Assembly (NCBI GenBank): GCA_002189035.1
Contig: NEEC01000002.1
Location: 2,666,001 to 2,730,000 of the forward strand
DNA length: 64,000 nt
From: Utricularia gibba
Taxonomy: Eukaryota > Streptophyta > Magnoliopsida > Lamiales > Lentibulariaceae
Reading direction: 5' to 3'
Numbering within the stretch: position 1 is the first letter of the stretch; each line of letters starts with the position of its first letter. Below are positions 23,198 to 34,851 of the stretch, one piece after another. Below the pieces are notes generated by a model, which worked only from the letters and a program-made list of their open reading frames with translations, was not told where the DNA came from and did no database searches. The position numbers and the translations under genes are program-made.

Positions 23198-25701
23198 TTT
23201 TTTTCTTATTATACCCTTAGAATATTAATCGAGTTCTTATTAAATACCATAACTTATTATTTGAATGCATAAACAAATGATGACTTCTCCTCTATTTATA
23301 GATGAGTAGAATCACTAGCCAAGGTAAAAAGTTGGCAAGTCACCAACTACATATTACCTTTTTTTTATTCAGTTAATGTTATTTACCGCAAAATAACATT
23401 TAATGTCATATAGCCCGAATCATATTATATAAATAAGATTATTTCAATTATTTTTGAATTATTATAAACCTAGTGTAATAAGATTAATACTATTAAAATC
23501 TTACTTATAATTTGAGTGACCTCCATTTATTTATTATGAAGAAATTATTTATTATTATTAACTCCAAAAGATCAATTAATCAACTTTGCAGTCCTTCATA
23601 AGTTGATTATTATTTTTATTAACACTAAGTATATACATTAACTTTACAAATTCTTCAACTCCTATGATCTTCACAGTAGATTGGATGTTTTACAAAATAT
23701 TCAACAAATCAGGATCATCCCTTCATGAAAACAACAAGAGGATGATCATCCCCCGCATGCTTATGAATCAAAACAAGGACATGTATAACGTTGTATCAAT
23801 CGAGCCCCACCTAAGACACCTTCCTAACTCGTCAAACTTGAACATGGATACCATGTTGATGGATTGTCACATTTGTAATTTCTTACTCCACAAATGGATA
23901 TCAACTCGATTTTATGATGAATTAGAAATATAGTCATGTATCAAACATTGTGTAAAAAAAAATGCTCATATAACGTAATGGTTTTTGATTTAAAATTTGA
24001 GATAGAATATACGAGTAATCATTTTTCTAAATAATCCTCGATTTTCATGTGAAATTCATCATTGTTTATTGTAAATGCATGTTATTGTATAAAAATTTGA
24101 AGTACTCGAATAATCTCAATGCATGCAATTACATGCAGATGCACTCCTCGAGTTCCAAATCATTCTCCTTATCGATTTCAACTTGCACCACACCTCTCGT
24201 ATATGGTTGCTTATCCATGATATTATGATGGATGATGCATTTGAGTAAATGAATGTGTTAGAGAGTAAATAAATAAAAAGATAAACCTAGGGTATTTCAT
24301 GGACCTTTTCATTTAAACCTCGTGTTCAAAAAGCTTTGAAATGCCCAATATTGGGAAAGTTCAATAAGTTAGTCAACGTAAAGAGTTTTAATCAAATCCA
24401 ACAATTGAAAAAAAAATGTATAAAATTAAAAACAAAACAAAGCAAAAAAAGATAAATTTACTAAGTTAATGAAAAATTAAAATAAACCGTTGGTCTATTT
24501 AATCAAACACTAAGTTTTTGCATAAAAATAAAGAAAAAAAATCAAATGGGTCTTAAAATTGGCCCAACTTGGCAGATCTACCTTAACTCATATTTTTCAA
24601 CTCGATACTGACTTGTTTTGCACAAATTCAAGTCATGAGTCTTACTTAACATAGGTCAACTCATTCAATTTATGACTTGATCTTAATTCATTCTAGATGT
24701 CATTATACTTAAAAAAAGTAAAAACTTGTAATTGAGATAAGGTTCTCATATAATACTCATAAATGGCTATTAATATTTTTAATATTTTTAAAATATAATC
24801 TGAACCGAACCGAATTGGGTATATTAGGTTGGAGTTACGGGTTGTATTTGTTATGTAACAAATACAGGTTTGAATTGAGATTTTTGCGGTTTCATTCGAT
24901 CGATTTGTGGGTTAATCTGAACGCATGTCCATCTCTAATCACGGTACCTACAATTAAAAAGTAAAAGAAATATTTATATGCATTAAGATTCACACATAAT
25001 ATAGAGTATAATACAGTGACAAAAATAAAATAAAGTTTTATCTTCTTTGATATATACGCATAATAATGTATACATTATAGTTGATTATAATTTCAAAATG
25101 AAAAAAATGAGGATAATTGAAAAGCAACACATTATAATAAACGCATTATCGTGACTATAATTTCAAAAAAATATCCGCTATTTTAAATTCATTTACAATA
25201 GTGAACATTACGATGATGAAAATTTCCATATTAAACAAAATTTTGTATGATTTCATATATTTATACAATAGAGAACATAATACTATGATTTTGAAGATAT
25301 AAAAAAAAATAACAATAATTGCACTTAAACCATACAAGTTTTACATGAAAAAACATTTAAAATGTGCAAATAGATGCAGTGATTGAAGAAAGAAGAATTG
25401 TATAGTGTAAATGAATTTTAAAACTAATTAACTTTTTTTGTAAAATGTTATTCTATAAATTTAAATAATTTGTAATACTGTTTTATTAGGAATTGATTGA
25501 TGTTTTTTTAGTCAAATATATTGTAGCACATGATTAATGAAAGTTGAAGAAGTAATATTAGACGTGATTCTGCTAAAAATAACATATTTATAGATGATCA
25601 ATATAATTGAATATACGATTACTATATTTGAATTTTAGTATAAGTATAAACCCTAAACACTTTAAATCTATTTAATTAATATTTTGAACCTATGATTAAA
25701 A
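23198..25701. other. AT-rich gene-free spacer
   Basis: No gene is supported. An open frame of 89 codons at 23664-23933 has no recognisable domain. Near 24790-24930 is a block with GAACCGAACCGAATTGGGT and a GTCCATCTCTAATC end, wording typical of repeat-derived plant spacers. TATAAATAGAGGAG is present on the reverse strand at about 23290-23305 and could be an LTR promoter remnant. Confidence 0.4.
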
Positions 25702-25897
25702 AATTATTACAATTTTTTAATTATATAATATAATATTTTATTACACTTAATCATATATTTAATATAATGATAAATTACACATGATTTGAAAATTATTACA
25801 ATTTTTTTAATTATATAATATAATATTTTATTACACTTAATCATATATTTAATATAATGATAAATTACACATGATTTGAAAATTATTACAATTTTTT
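25702..25897. repeat. Tandem repeat, about 90 bp, two copies plus a partial third
   Basis: Copies begin at about 25702, 25791 and 25881 with AATTATTACA. The unit contains ATATAATATAATATTTTATT and ACACATGATTTGAA. Copies 1 and 2 are nearly identical, so the duplication is recent or the copies have been homogenised. It is noncoding. Confidence 0.85.
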
Positions 25898-26217
25898 TAT
25901 ATACATGAATGAGATTAAAAAAATGCGAAATGAAAGTTTATATATAATGTTTTAAATAGAGAATAAGAATATGTATCATTTTCAAAAAAAAATTTGAATT
26001 CAATTTTTTTTACTCGAAAAATAGGAAAACCATATACATACAATCAATCACATTTTTTTGTTTTTAAACATATCAAATCTTTAGTAAAATTTGAGTCATT
26101 TTGATTACACCTTTGGATCATCACTGCTTTTTCCATTACAATGTGGCGTCTATCTGCCATTATCATTCGACAACTTTAACGGGTACATATTGAAATAACA
26201 ATAAAGACTATTGACAT

Positions 26218-27560
26218 GTGCCATATTTTGAACTTGCATGCCTCTATAATGGAATGAGTTTTTTTTTCAAATTCAATGGCTTTTCAAACCTAGTTCTTCA
26301 TCCTCTATTTTTTATGGCTTCTAGATCCGTTACATATAAAATTTTCTGGGGAAATCAAATCTATACTTATGAAAATTATGTAAGCTACAGTGTGGTAGCA
26401 ATTCAATTTTTTCAATCGGATGCTAACATTTCATTAGAAGAATTAAAAGCAAAGTTATATGAGATTGTTGAACTTTCTCCTTCAATGTTTAATCTTCGGT
26501 TATCGGCCCAGATTTGAATTTCAAGACAAAGAGCTATGTATATTATCTTCACGAACCTTATTATAATATTGGTCATGTCGATTTACTTCTGAAATACGAT
26601 ACATTTTCTTAAAAAAACCTCACATACAAATTGGATACAATGGGCATTACTCTTTTTTAAAAAAAATTTTTAAATGGTATAATTTTTTAAATTTTATGTT
26701 ATTCTATTTTTATATGAATGAATATGTAGATTATGATTTTGACTCATTCCAAAATATTGATGAAGATTCTTTTTTACAATTCAATAATGAAAACAAGGTT
26801 TCAATATTAACCATACTCCTCAAAATTCAGAGAATGTGCTTGAAAAAAATGCAAGTTGTGATTTGGAATGATTTTCTCACATAAGTTTATACGATATACA
26901 AAAAGAATCAAGTAATCGTAAAGTATATACACATTAACATGAAAAATATTTTAAAAAAAATGATTTGTTTGAAGATAAATAAAATTTTCTAAGATAATTT
27001 AGAAAATTTTCAATTGAAATTGAAAAAGAATTCATTATTGATGACACTTAGTTTAGAGTTTTTGTGATATATTGAAAATAATGTAAAATTTAAAATTATC
27101 ACTAGAGGATTCGTACAGCACATTATAAATGATTGGGAAAATAAAAGATTTCAAAGGTCATTGAGCTTCACACATGCAAGTGTTTGGCAATATAATTCTT
27201 TTATTATAGAAATATAAATCACTATTATATTTATGAGAATGCTAAGTCATTTGTTGAAGTAGACATTGGGATCCAAAGTGTCAACAATTATTGCAACTGT
27301 ATTGATTAGGACTAATTACAAAATATCGTATAAACGTACATGGTATGAAATGAGAAATGACCTTTTCGAATTCCTTTCTTATTGCATATGATGCAACACA
27401 TTCGCATGCCATGTACATACACAAAATGTTCATTGTAGTGACTGTATTTCAATTTGAAAAACTTTTACCACTTACTTTTGTTGTAATAGATAAAGAAAAT
27501 AATGATTTTTTGGTATGATTTCTAAAGCTAATGTAAACTTACATTGCTTTAGTAAAATCC
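26218..27560 (+). pseudogene. Mutator-like (MULE) transposase relic, N-terminal half
   Basis: Broken frames on the forward strand keep the order of a MULE N-terminus. At 26430-26510 they encode SLEELKAKLYEIVELSPSMF, like the SLEELK..L..l.eLnPSMF block of the family. An acidic stretch follows (26720-26800), and at about 27270-27350 comes SKVSTIIATVLIRTNYKISY-KRTW, like the segment before the transposase domain. Several stops and frame changes separate the pieces and no intact DDE domain was seen. Terminal inverted repeats were not found. Confidence 0.5.
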
Positions 27561-30500
27561 ACATGGTTGAATTTTGATAAACGTGACTATATTCGAAAAA
27601 CGATAACAAGAGTTACAACACTCTATGAAAAATTTGGATGATATCATCGCTATTGTCTTCACTTTTTTTGAGCAAATTTTTTCGATAGATTTAAATTTGA
27701 GTCGATTCAAACACTATTCCTTAAGGTATCATACATTGGATATGTGAAAAAATTCTATGATTATATAAAAGAGTTCAAAATGATAAATATCACAGCTTGG
27801 AACAACATAATGATTGTGTCTCTCGAAGGTTAGACAATATCTCACGATGGTGGCGGAAGATATGGAACAAAAACTATTAATCTTGTACATTGTAATTTCT
27901 ATTGTAATGATGAATTTCAACATAAATTAATATATACGAAATTTGTTTTTATTAATCGAAATATAATTATAATATATATTAAAACATGATTTCGATTATT
28001 ATATTTTCAAAAAAATATCAATATATTTAATATATAGATATATATATTATATAATGATATATATATATATATATAATATACATATAATAGATATATATGT
28101 ATTATATTTATATTTTCAAAAAAAATACAAATATTTTTGGAATATTATAAATTCAAATATATGTAATTTTTTATTTTAAAATTATATAATTATAATTTTG
28201 AATAAATTTTTAAAATATTTTATTAATTATTTAATTTTCGTGATATAAATATTTTTTAAAAAATTTTTTTTTGAAGTGTTTATAACAATAATTATATTAT
28301 TTAAATATTATATATATTATATTTAAATATGTACGATATTTGAAAATAAAATAATTTAAAAAAGAAAATAAAAAAAATTATAGTAAGTGTTTTTCTACAC
28401 AAATTACTCATTGATTGGTTTTAGAGTTGTATTTTGTTTGAAGTATTTGATTTTGAAAATGACACCCGACACAAGTGACAGGGATGGCACGTGGGTGGTG
28501 ATGGGTCGCGTCCAATCAGCTTGACCGTAGATTGCGGGATTCTCGTACGGACATCCCCGATTTCGTTTCCGACAAAAAAACACACACACCTAAATATCCA
28601 ACTAAATAAATACTTCGAAATCCGAATCAAAAGTGGAAAATAAAAATAAAATATTAGGATAAAATAAAATAATAAATTTATTTTTTAAACAAATTATTAT
28701 TAGGAGTTTCAGCAAACTTTGTGTTTAGAAAAAATTTCAACCCATGTTTTATTTTTGAAAAAATAAAAATAATTTATTAGCAAGACATAGCTTATTTTCA
28801 TTGTTAAATTTACGTTACTTTAACTTTTATAAAAGATTTTTGCTTTAAAAAATATTTTTTTTTTCAAAACAGTGTAATGAGTGATGTCATCTAGAGAGTG
28901 GGGAACAACACTGTTGTCCCATCACTGCAGAAAAGAGCAACTTTTGGCTGGGTGGAGTTGTTGTATCCATTGATTTCTTTCTGCTCATCCGTCATTTCGC
29001 TTGGACCTTTGACCGCAGCAGCACCGCCACCGCCACCGGCATTCTACAGTGGGATGGGCTGTGTGCCCACCTCCATTGCCGGACGGCTGCCGGGGCCGCC
29101 GACCGGCTCTATCTCCGCCGACGAAAAGATTTGAGGGGTCATCCCCCCCCCCCCCCATCCTCTTTTTACCCCTGAATCTGAACACTTTATTCTGAATCTG
29201 ATTCTGCAGTCTTCCTTCACAAACGTAACACACAGAATGAGAATCAAATCTTTACCCACATGCCAAGTAAGCTCCACATTGGGTGGGTTTATCATAGGAT
29301 TAGGAATCAAATCCAATTACAAGTTGATCCATTTAATTTAACTCTAGGGTTTAAAATTGTGTTGACGAAATAAAAAAATATCCAGTTTGTGCTGACGGAT
29401 TCCAAGACATTCTCCGACGAAATCAGAATCATTATTTCCATATAATGTGTATTTTGTGTATTATAAGAAAAACAAGGATGGTGATATAATGTGTATTCTT
29501 TTTGGCAGTAATCTTTTTTAAAATAAAAATATTAGTTAGATACATCTAATTATATTTATAACATTATAAAAACTTATTTATTTTCAATTTTTAAAACATG
29601 AAATAAATTAAGTGTTAATTCATATTAACTTAGTCTTTCAAAAACATTAATTTATTACACTCGTATTCATTAGTACCTTATAAATTGTACTCTTTTGAAT
29701 AGTTTATTTTTGAAGAAAATAAAAAAAAGTATTTTATCAAATATTTTTCATTATGTCGATTCCCAATAGTCCAAATGTGACATACGATATAATTATTTTC
29801 GTTGATATAATGTGTATTAGTTTAACTATTTCATCTTGATAAAATATTTCTACCTATTTGCTATAGTTTTCATCATAATTATCTTATTATTGTCCTATTA
29901 TATCGGTGTGATTATTTATATTCATTAATTTAATTATATTATATCTTTTGACTGATACAACGATATTTTTCACATAAATAATACATGTGTCCTTTAATTC
30001 TTGATCACAGTCACCTACGACATAATAGGTAATCGTCCAATACCATTGAATTATTGCCAACATCCACAAATACAATAACAAAGTCACTATCCAATCTCAA
30101 AAAAAAAAAAAATTCCCGTATTTTAGAGACTATTTTCGTGAGATAACCAGTTTTCCGTACACTGGGGATGCATGTATGTAATGAATCAATGTTCAAGGGA
30201 GGTGATTGGAGTGGGTACTGTCGGAAGGGCTGGGAATAGTCGCTCTACGTGACTAGGGTTTGTCCTTTAGGATTATTTTACGGGTTAGTTATTTATGGCA
30301 CACTTCATCACGTGCCACACATTATACTAATGTGGCCACGTATAATAACATATGCTAAAGAAGTAATTTCAATTTGTCCCTTGATTGCCACCCACAGTGC
30401 ATTTGGATTAGGATTAGGGCTAGGATTAGGGTTTTGTTGCAAACAATTAATGTTTTCATAGGGCTGCAACTAATCTAAAGCAACAATGCTCATCATCTAA

Positions 30501-31707
30501 TCCCAACCATTAATTTGAGTGCATATCTTGTAGTGTATCTAAGACGAAGTGTACATCAGTTATAAAGAAAGTAGAAAAATAGCTTATATAAAGAAATATT
30601 TTTTTAATCTTGTATGAACTTTTTCTTCAAAACGATAAAGTATAAAATCATGAAGATTGAGTGTTCAAAATGAACAATATTATACAAACAAGAGTAAGTC
30701 ATTACATATCTGATCTCATCTCCAAGAATTCACCACATTTTGGATACATTATTTGGTATAATTGGTCATTAGCAAAGCAATAATTATTTCAATCAGTAGA
30801 CACATGAATCCCATGAGACTTCTTTAGACAAGGGATATGAAAGAGATGGCATAAAAAAATACAATTTCAATTGAAATTTGATGTACTAGATCAAAATTTA
30901 TTAATATCATAAACTTTTGAATGGAATATATTATTTTTTACATTTTTTTTAAACATGTTCAAAGTTTTAACTTTTGTACCCACTACCCATTACCAAATAC
31001 GAAATTTTCTCGAATTTCAAACATTGATTTCAAAGTTTTTTTTTTTTTTTTTTTTACATTTAGTGATCGATCGATCTTACAGAGGTCCAGTTTACAATTT
31101 GGTGTTCAAATTTGAAATTTCATGTTAGAATGTCGATTCCAGCATCACTATCTGCATTGCAAAAGCATGCTAACCTCAGAAAATTAAGTTTCAGAGGGTA
31201 GTCATGGAGAACAGCTCAGTTTTAGTCCATTGAAGGTAGCAATTATTGGAAGAAGATCCATCCATCTCCGCCGTTGAATTTTTTAACATGAAAAATCGAG
31301 ATGGGGTGTAGAACACAGTATGGTGACGCTGCTCCAGGGCGCTCAGAACGCTTGGCAATTCGAGGAATGAACTGCTTACGCCATGTCGAGGGCCTTCGTG
31401 TTCTCCAACAATGGCTAATCGGGATGATGCATTAATTAAGAGTTAATCTCCTGAAAAGCAGGGTTAGTGGAAGAAGAAAGCAGGGAAGGATTTGGCATAT
31501 AGCTTTTTTGTGTCCAGCCGTTGAAAAAAAAGTAGACAAAGCACTTTCACAGTCACTGCTGCTGAGGAGTTTGATCCGGGTATGATAAGCAAGATCCTGT
31601 AAATGGCGAATCATGGCTCAATTCGAGTCATGGGCCGGGAAAAGGATCTGGGTTCGTATTATTGAGACCTGAAAGAAAGAAGAGGTGGGGAGGAAGAACT
31701 CAGGGCT
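27561..31707. other. Gene-poor spacer with one GC-rich island
   Basis: Mostly A/T-rich, including (AT)n runs near 28055-28085. A GC-rich island at about 28900-29160 has an open frame on the plus strand (28898-29134, proline-rich PPPPPAFYSGMGC) and others on the minus strand, with no recognised domain or signal peptide. It ends in a 14-C run. At 30405-30436 is a degenerate TTAGGG-like run. 31120-31700 precedes the 3' end of the ALOG gene and probably includes its 3' UTR. Confidence 0.4.
29143..29156 (+). repeat. Poly-C tract, 14 C
   Basis: Fourteen C in a row on the given strand, at the edge of the GC-rich island. Length may be unreliable. Confidence 0.9.
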
Positions 31708-32331
31708 TCAATCTTCAACGGAAAAATTAAAGGACTTGCATGGTTTTCTTTTTTCTTTTTCAGTTTCACCTGGCGGCGGCGGATGGGGATGCGCAGCGGT
31801 TTCGGGTCGTTTTCTTTTCTTCTTTTTCTCATAACTGATCCCTCGGGCCTTGGACTGCAAATCCCTCACCTCGCGGAGATACAGCCGTATGGCGCGAGCT
31901 GCAAAGGGGTTATCCTCCGGCTTGCCGCCGTTCTCCTCGTAGGCGGCGCGTAGGCGTCCGATAAGCGCGTCGAGGCTACCCCAGGCTTGTTGGAGAGGAC
32001 ACGGACACGGGCCAGGCGGTGTGGGGAGGCCGTAGAAAGGGCAGATCGGATTGTGGACTTTCGTCTTGCCGAACTGATCGAGGTGCCGAAGAAACTCCAG
32101 CACGTGGGCGCCGCTGCAGCGGCTGAGGGTCAAAGGGGGCCGGTGGTTGTTGAGGTACTGCCCGAAGCTGATCCAGTCGCGGCGTTTCTGGTTCTCGTAG
32201 CGGCTGAGAGATGCCGCGCCACCGTCGCCGCCACCCTCACAAGAGATGGCGTTGATCGGGGGCGCTGCGCTGGTTGCAGAGTTGGAGCTCTCTTCGGCAC
32301 CGGGGAATGAAGAAGAAGAAGAAGAATCCAT
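31708..32331 (-). CDS. LSH: ALOG-domain protein, LIGHT-DEPENDENT SHORT HYPOCOTYLS (LSH) family
   Basis: ALOG proteins are small plant nuclear regulators of boundary and floral-organ development. The domain derives from retrotransposon integrase-type DNA-binding sequences. A single exon encodes 207 residues from MDSSSSSSF. The ALOG domain starts at [18 protein letters not shown], continues with [14 protein letters not shown], the zinc-ribbon insert [38 protein letters not shown] and [17 protein letters not shown]. The nuclear localisation signal KKKKRKRP follows directly. An upstream in-frame ATG at 32358 would add nine residues (MGRVHHGNH). I prefer 32331 because family members often begin near such a Ser-rich leader. 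The frame is intact. Confidence 0.94.
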   Translation of the reverse strand: MDSSSSSSFPGAEESSNSATSAAPPINAISCEGGGDGGAASLSRYENQKRRDWISFGQYLNNHRPPLTLSRCSGAHVLEFLRHLDQFGKTKVHNPICPFYGLPTPPGPCPCPLQQAWGSLDALIGRLRAAYEENGGKPEDNPFAARAIRLYLREVRDLQSKARGISYEKKKKRKRPETAAHPHPPPPGETEKEKRKPCKSFNFSVED

Positions 32332-34025
32332 ATGATTCCCGTGATGTACCCTACCCACTGGTAACCTTTTTTAGGGTTTTCTCAGATTTGGGGGAAATGA
32401 AGGAACCCTGCTACTGAAGGGATCTGGTTTCCTGTCATGTTGGGAGCATCAAACTCAAGAGCACAAATATGGAGTGAAAAGATAACCAGATTTCTCCCCA
32501 CTTTAGCTAGAGCCAAGTCCTGAGTCCTCACGGCTCAACTACCTGTCTTGTATCTGCTGCATTCAAGACCAAGTACACACAAATATGCAAGCACATTAAA
32601 ATTAACTTATCAAAAGCATATTATACACCACACCAGTAGATTAATTAGAAATCTAACCACGTATCAAATATTATGTGAGAAAAATAATCATAATGTAAAC
32701 TTTTTAACTTAATGCATGAGAGATTGTATACGTGATCATTTTTCTAAATCATACCTGCAATTATCGAACTCAATACTCATTCACATATTAGAGTGAACCG
32801 GAGATGGTAGATATGGAGCGCCCGCTTGGATTGATGTTAGAACATGTCCCACGTTGGAAAACGAGCATGAAATTTCTAGGCTGAGACTTGTGAAATTGTG
32901 TTGCTGCTGGTTGATGAATGTGGTGGGCGGAAATGGGTGTTGGCCGGTTTTGGGTGGCTGCTCAGGAGTAGTAAATGTGAAGCATTTCAAGCAAGGTTTG
33001 AGGAACTAGTACAAGATGAATTGAATGAAGTTCAGGCAAGGACTAGATGGGAAATGGCACTAAAGGAACGCAAGTTGGGCTGCTGTGTGCAGATTTACAT
33101 GCCCTGTGCAGACACAGACACAGACATAGACAGACACAGACCCACGCATTGATACTATCCCCATTCTCTCCATCATTATCACACGCATTGATTCTCAAGT
33201 AGACGAAGGTGATGAGATTCATGGTGTGGGAAACATCATCTCAATCTCCCATCACAAAATGAAGTTCAAACTACTCAGTTTTTTTTTGTTTTCTCTTCTA
33301 TGGTCTGGTTTTCTCTGTTTCCAACAAGATTGCCCACCCATGAAGGATATTACCGACGCTACAAGGGCAGAAATCACCAAATATTTAACAATTTTTTAGA
33401 AGGTATTTTCTCTAGTTACTATTTTCAATATGGAGTCAATGTAATCTTTTTTCTCCTATTTTTACATTACTTCAATAAATCCCTGAACTTTAATAAATTG
33501 ACTTATCCCACTCTAACAAACACGACTTAGGAAATCGATGTTTGTTCTAGAATTCTTAATGATTGCCTAATGATATTTGAGGGCAGTTATAATTGACCTC
33601 AAATTGATGAACTCCAGTAAAAAAAATATCAAATGTTGAGCGGTCGGTCTCAATGCGTGCGACACTCATACCAAAGTCGACAACGAATGCTCAACTATGT
33701 TGCGGGAGCTGTCCATCACCTTTCCCAGTCTCTATCAGCACAATCACAAAAGAGACGAAAACCCTGAAACAGAACATAAATGATTTTAACAACATAAATA
33801 TGCCAAATTACACTTCTAACCTTTTATAAATGTGTCAAATTACACTTCCAACATTTTATTTAAAACGGCACTTAACATCGAAAGACATGTGAACCCACAT
33901 TCACTTAATAATGATTAAATTGATGCCATTTCAAAAACAAGAGACCAAATTGTATCTCTGAAGTAATCAAAACAGGTTTGGAATGCAAAAAGGCATTTGT
34001 AGTTTGAATGGAACCTTAGCCTGGG
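32332..34025. other. Spacer upstream of the ALOG gene
   Basis: Presumed ALOG promoter and leader, then AT-rich DNA. An 84-codon open frame at 32898-33152 (FEELVQDELNEVQARTRW) has no recognised family. It ends in a CAGACA-type simple repeat at 33112-33142. No further gene is supported. Confidence 0.4.
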
Positions 34026-34718
34026 AACATTTGTTGGCTGAGTTGGTGATATACATCTTTTTGCATTTTTTGTTTGCAAAATACATCTTCTTGTATTAAG
34101 TTAGTAAAATACATAATTTTACTAAATCGACTGCGATTGCTGTTGACTCCGTCGCATTTGGAATGAAGTCCGCCAAGTTCATCGTCATTCACCCGCCGGT
34201 CCAGAAATCTGGCCCCACCATTGCCGCCTAGCACCACGCGGTGCTGAAGGTTATCATCTTCTTCTTCGGCCAGGCTTTATGTTTAAGCCAGACCTGCGAC
34301 GTCCGTCATACGAGATGATTCGTCGCTTCCTGGATCTGTTGCCCATGCCCTTTTATACTATGCGTCGTAGAATTTCACCGCTGTCAGTAGCCGTATGTCT
34401 GCTTCGGAAGTGAGGTACACCGCCGAAGTTCTCCGGCGACGCCCGCCGCCGTGCAATCTATTGGTTTTTGGGCTGACCCACGAAATGTTCCTCTGGAGTT
34501 CTCTCAACTTTGGGGGCCGTAGAGGCACCCGTCAGTCGAAGTCTACGGTGTGCATTACTTCACGAAAGTGAGCCAACTCCGAGATTTGATTCAGTATTAC
34601 AAGGCGGAGATCAGCGGCGAGTGTCGACCGGTGCAATTAATGTAAAATGATGTATTTTCCTAACTCAATACAAAAGGATACATAAAGATGTATTTCACTA
34701 ATTTATTCAACATTTGTT
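34026..34718. mobile_element. Small Mutator-like TIR element carrying a host gene fragment (Pack-MULE-like)
   Basis: A 10-bp direct repeat AACATTTGTT flanks the unit exactly (34026-34035 and 34709-34718), as expected for a Mutator-type target-site duplication of 9-11 bp. Just inside are imperfect terminal inverted repeats: 34036-34122 on the left and 34642-34708 on the right. They share GTGA(T/A)ATACATCTTT, TTGTATT(A/G)AGTTAG and AAAATACAT. The left arm is longer because it has an extra block. Between the arms lies GC-rich sequence from a DUF579 gene, listed separately. It has no transposase of its own, so it would need one in trans. Confidence 0.75.
34131..34640 (+). pseudogene. Captured DUF579 fragment (glucuronoxylan methyltransferase / IRX15 family)
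   Basis: Broken forward frames read [18 protein letters not shown], then [20 protein letters not shown] and LNFGGR, then QLRDLIQYYKAEISGECRPV. These match in order the DUF579 blocks ALLHYAT, PCNFLVFGLGHDSLMW, LNHGGRT and YYK.E.RGECRPVQ as I recall them. DUF579 enzymes act in xylan methylation and deposition in secondary walls. Several stops (for example at 34228-34230) and frame changes make it nonfunctional, and only about the middle third of the family is present. It is more GC-rich than its surroundings. Confidence 0.7.
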
Positions 34719-34851
34719 TGTGTTATTCAAAGTGGAATTGAACCACGCGGAAAGACTGGTAGAAAAATAGCTGCGGAAACAGCCATTGTTATTACGCATC
34801 TTTATTCAGAACTGCATAAGCTCGGGAAGGAGAAGCAACAAATCCAGGGAA

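Noticed and set aside
23664-23933. An 89-codon open frame
   Set aside because: No match to a family I know and surrounded by repeat relics. Not strong enough to call a gene.
30405-30436. TTAGGG-like repeats, considered as an interstitial telomere
   Set aside because: Only a few degenerate units (GGATTAGGG mixed with GGGCTAGG), not the plant TTTAGGG array.
32898-33152. An 84-codon open frame with a FEELVQDELNEVQ stretch
   Set aside because: Plausible-looking composition but no recognised family, no splice support, and it runs into a CAGACA simple repeat.
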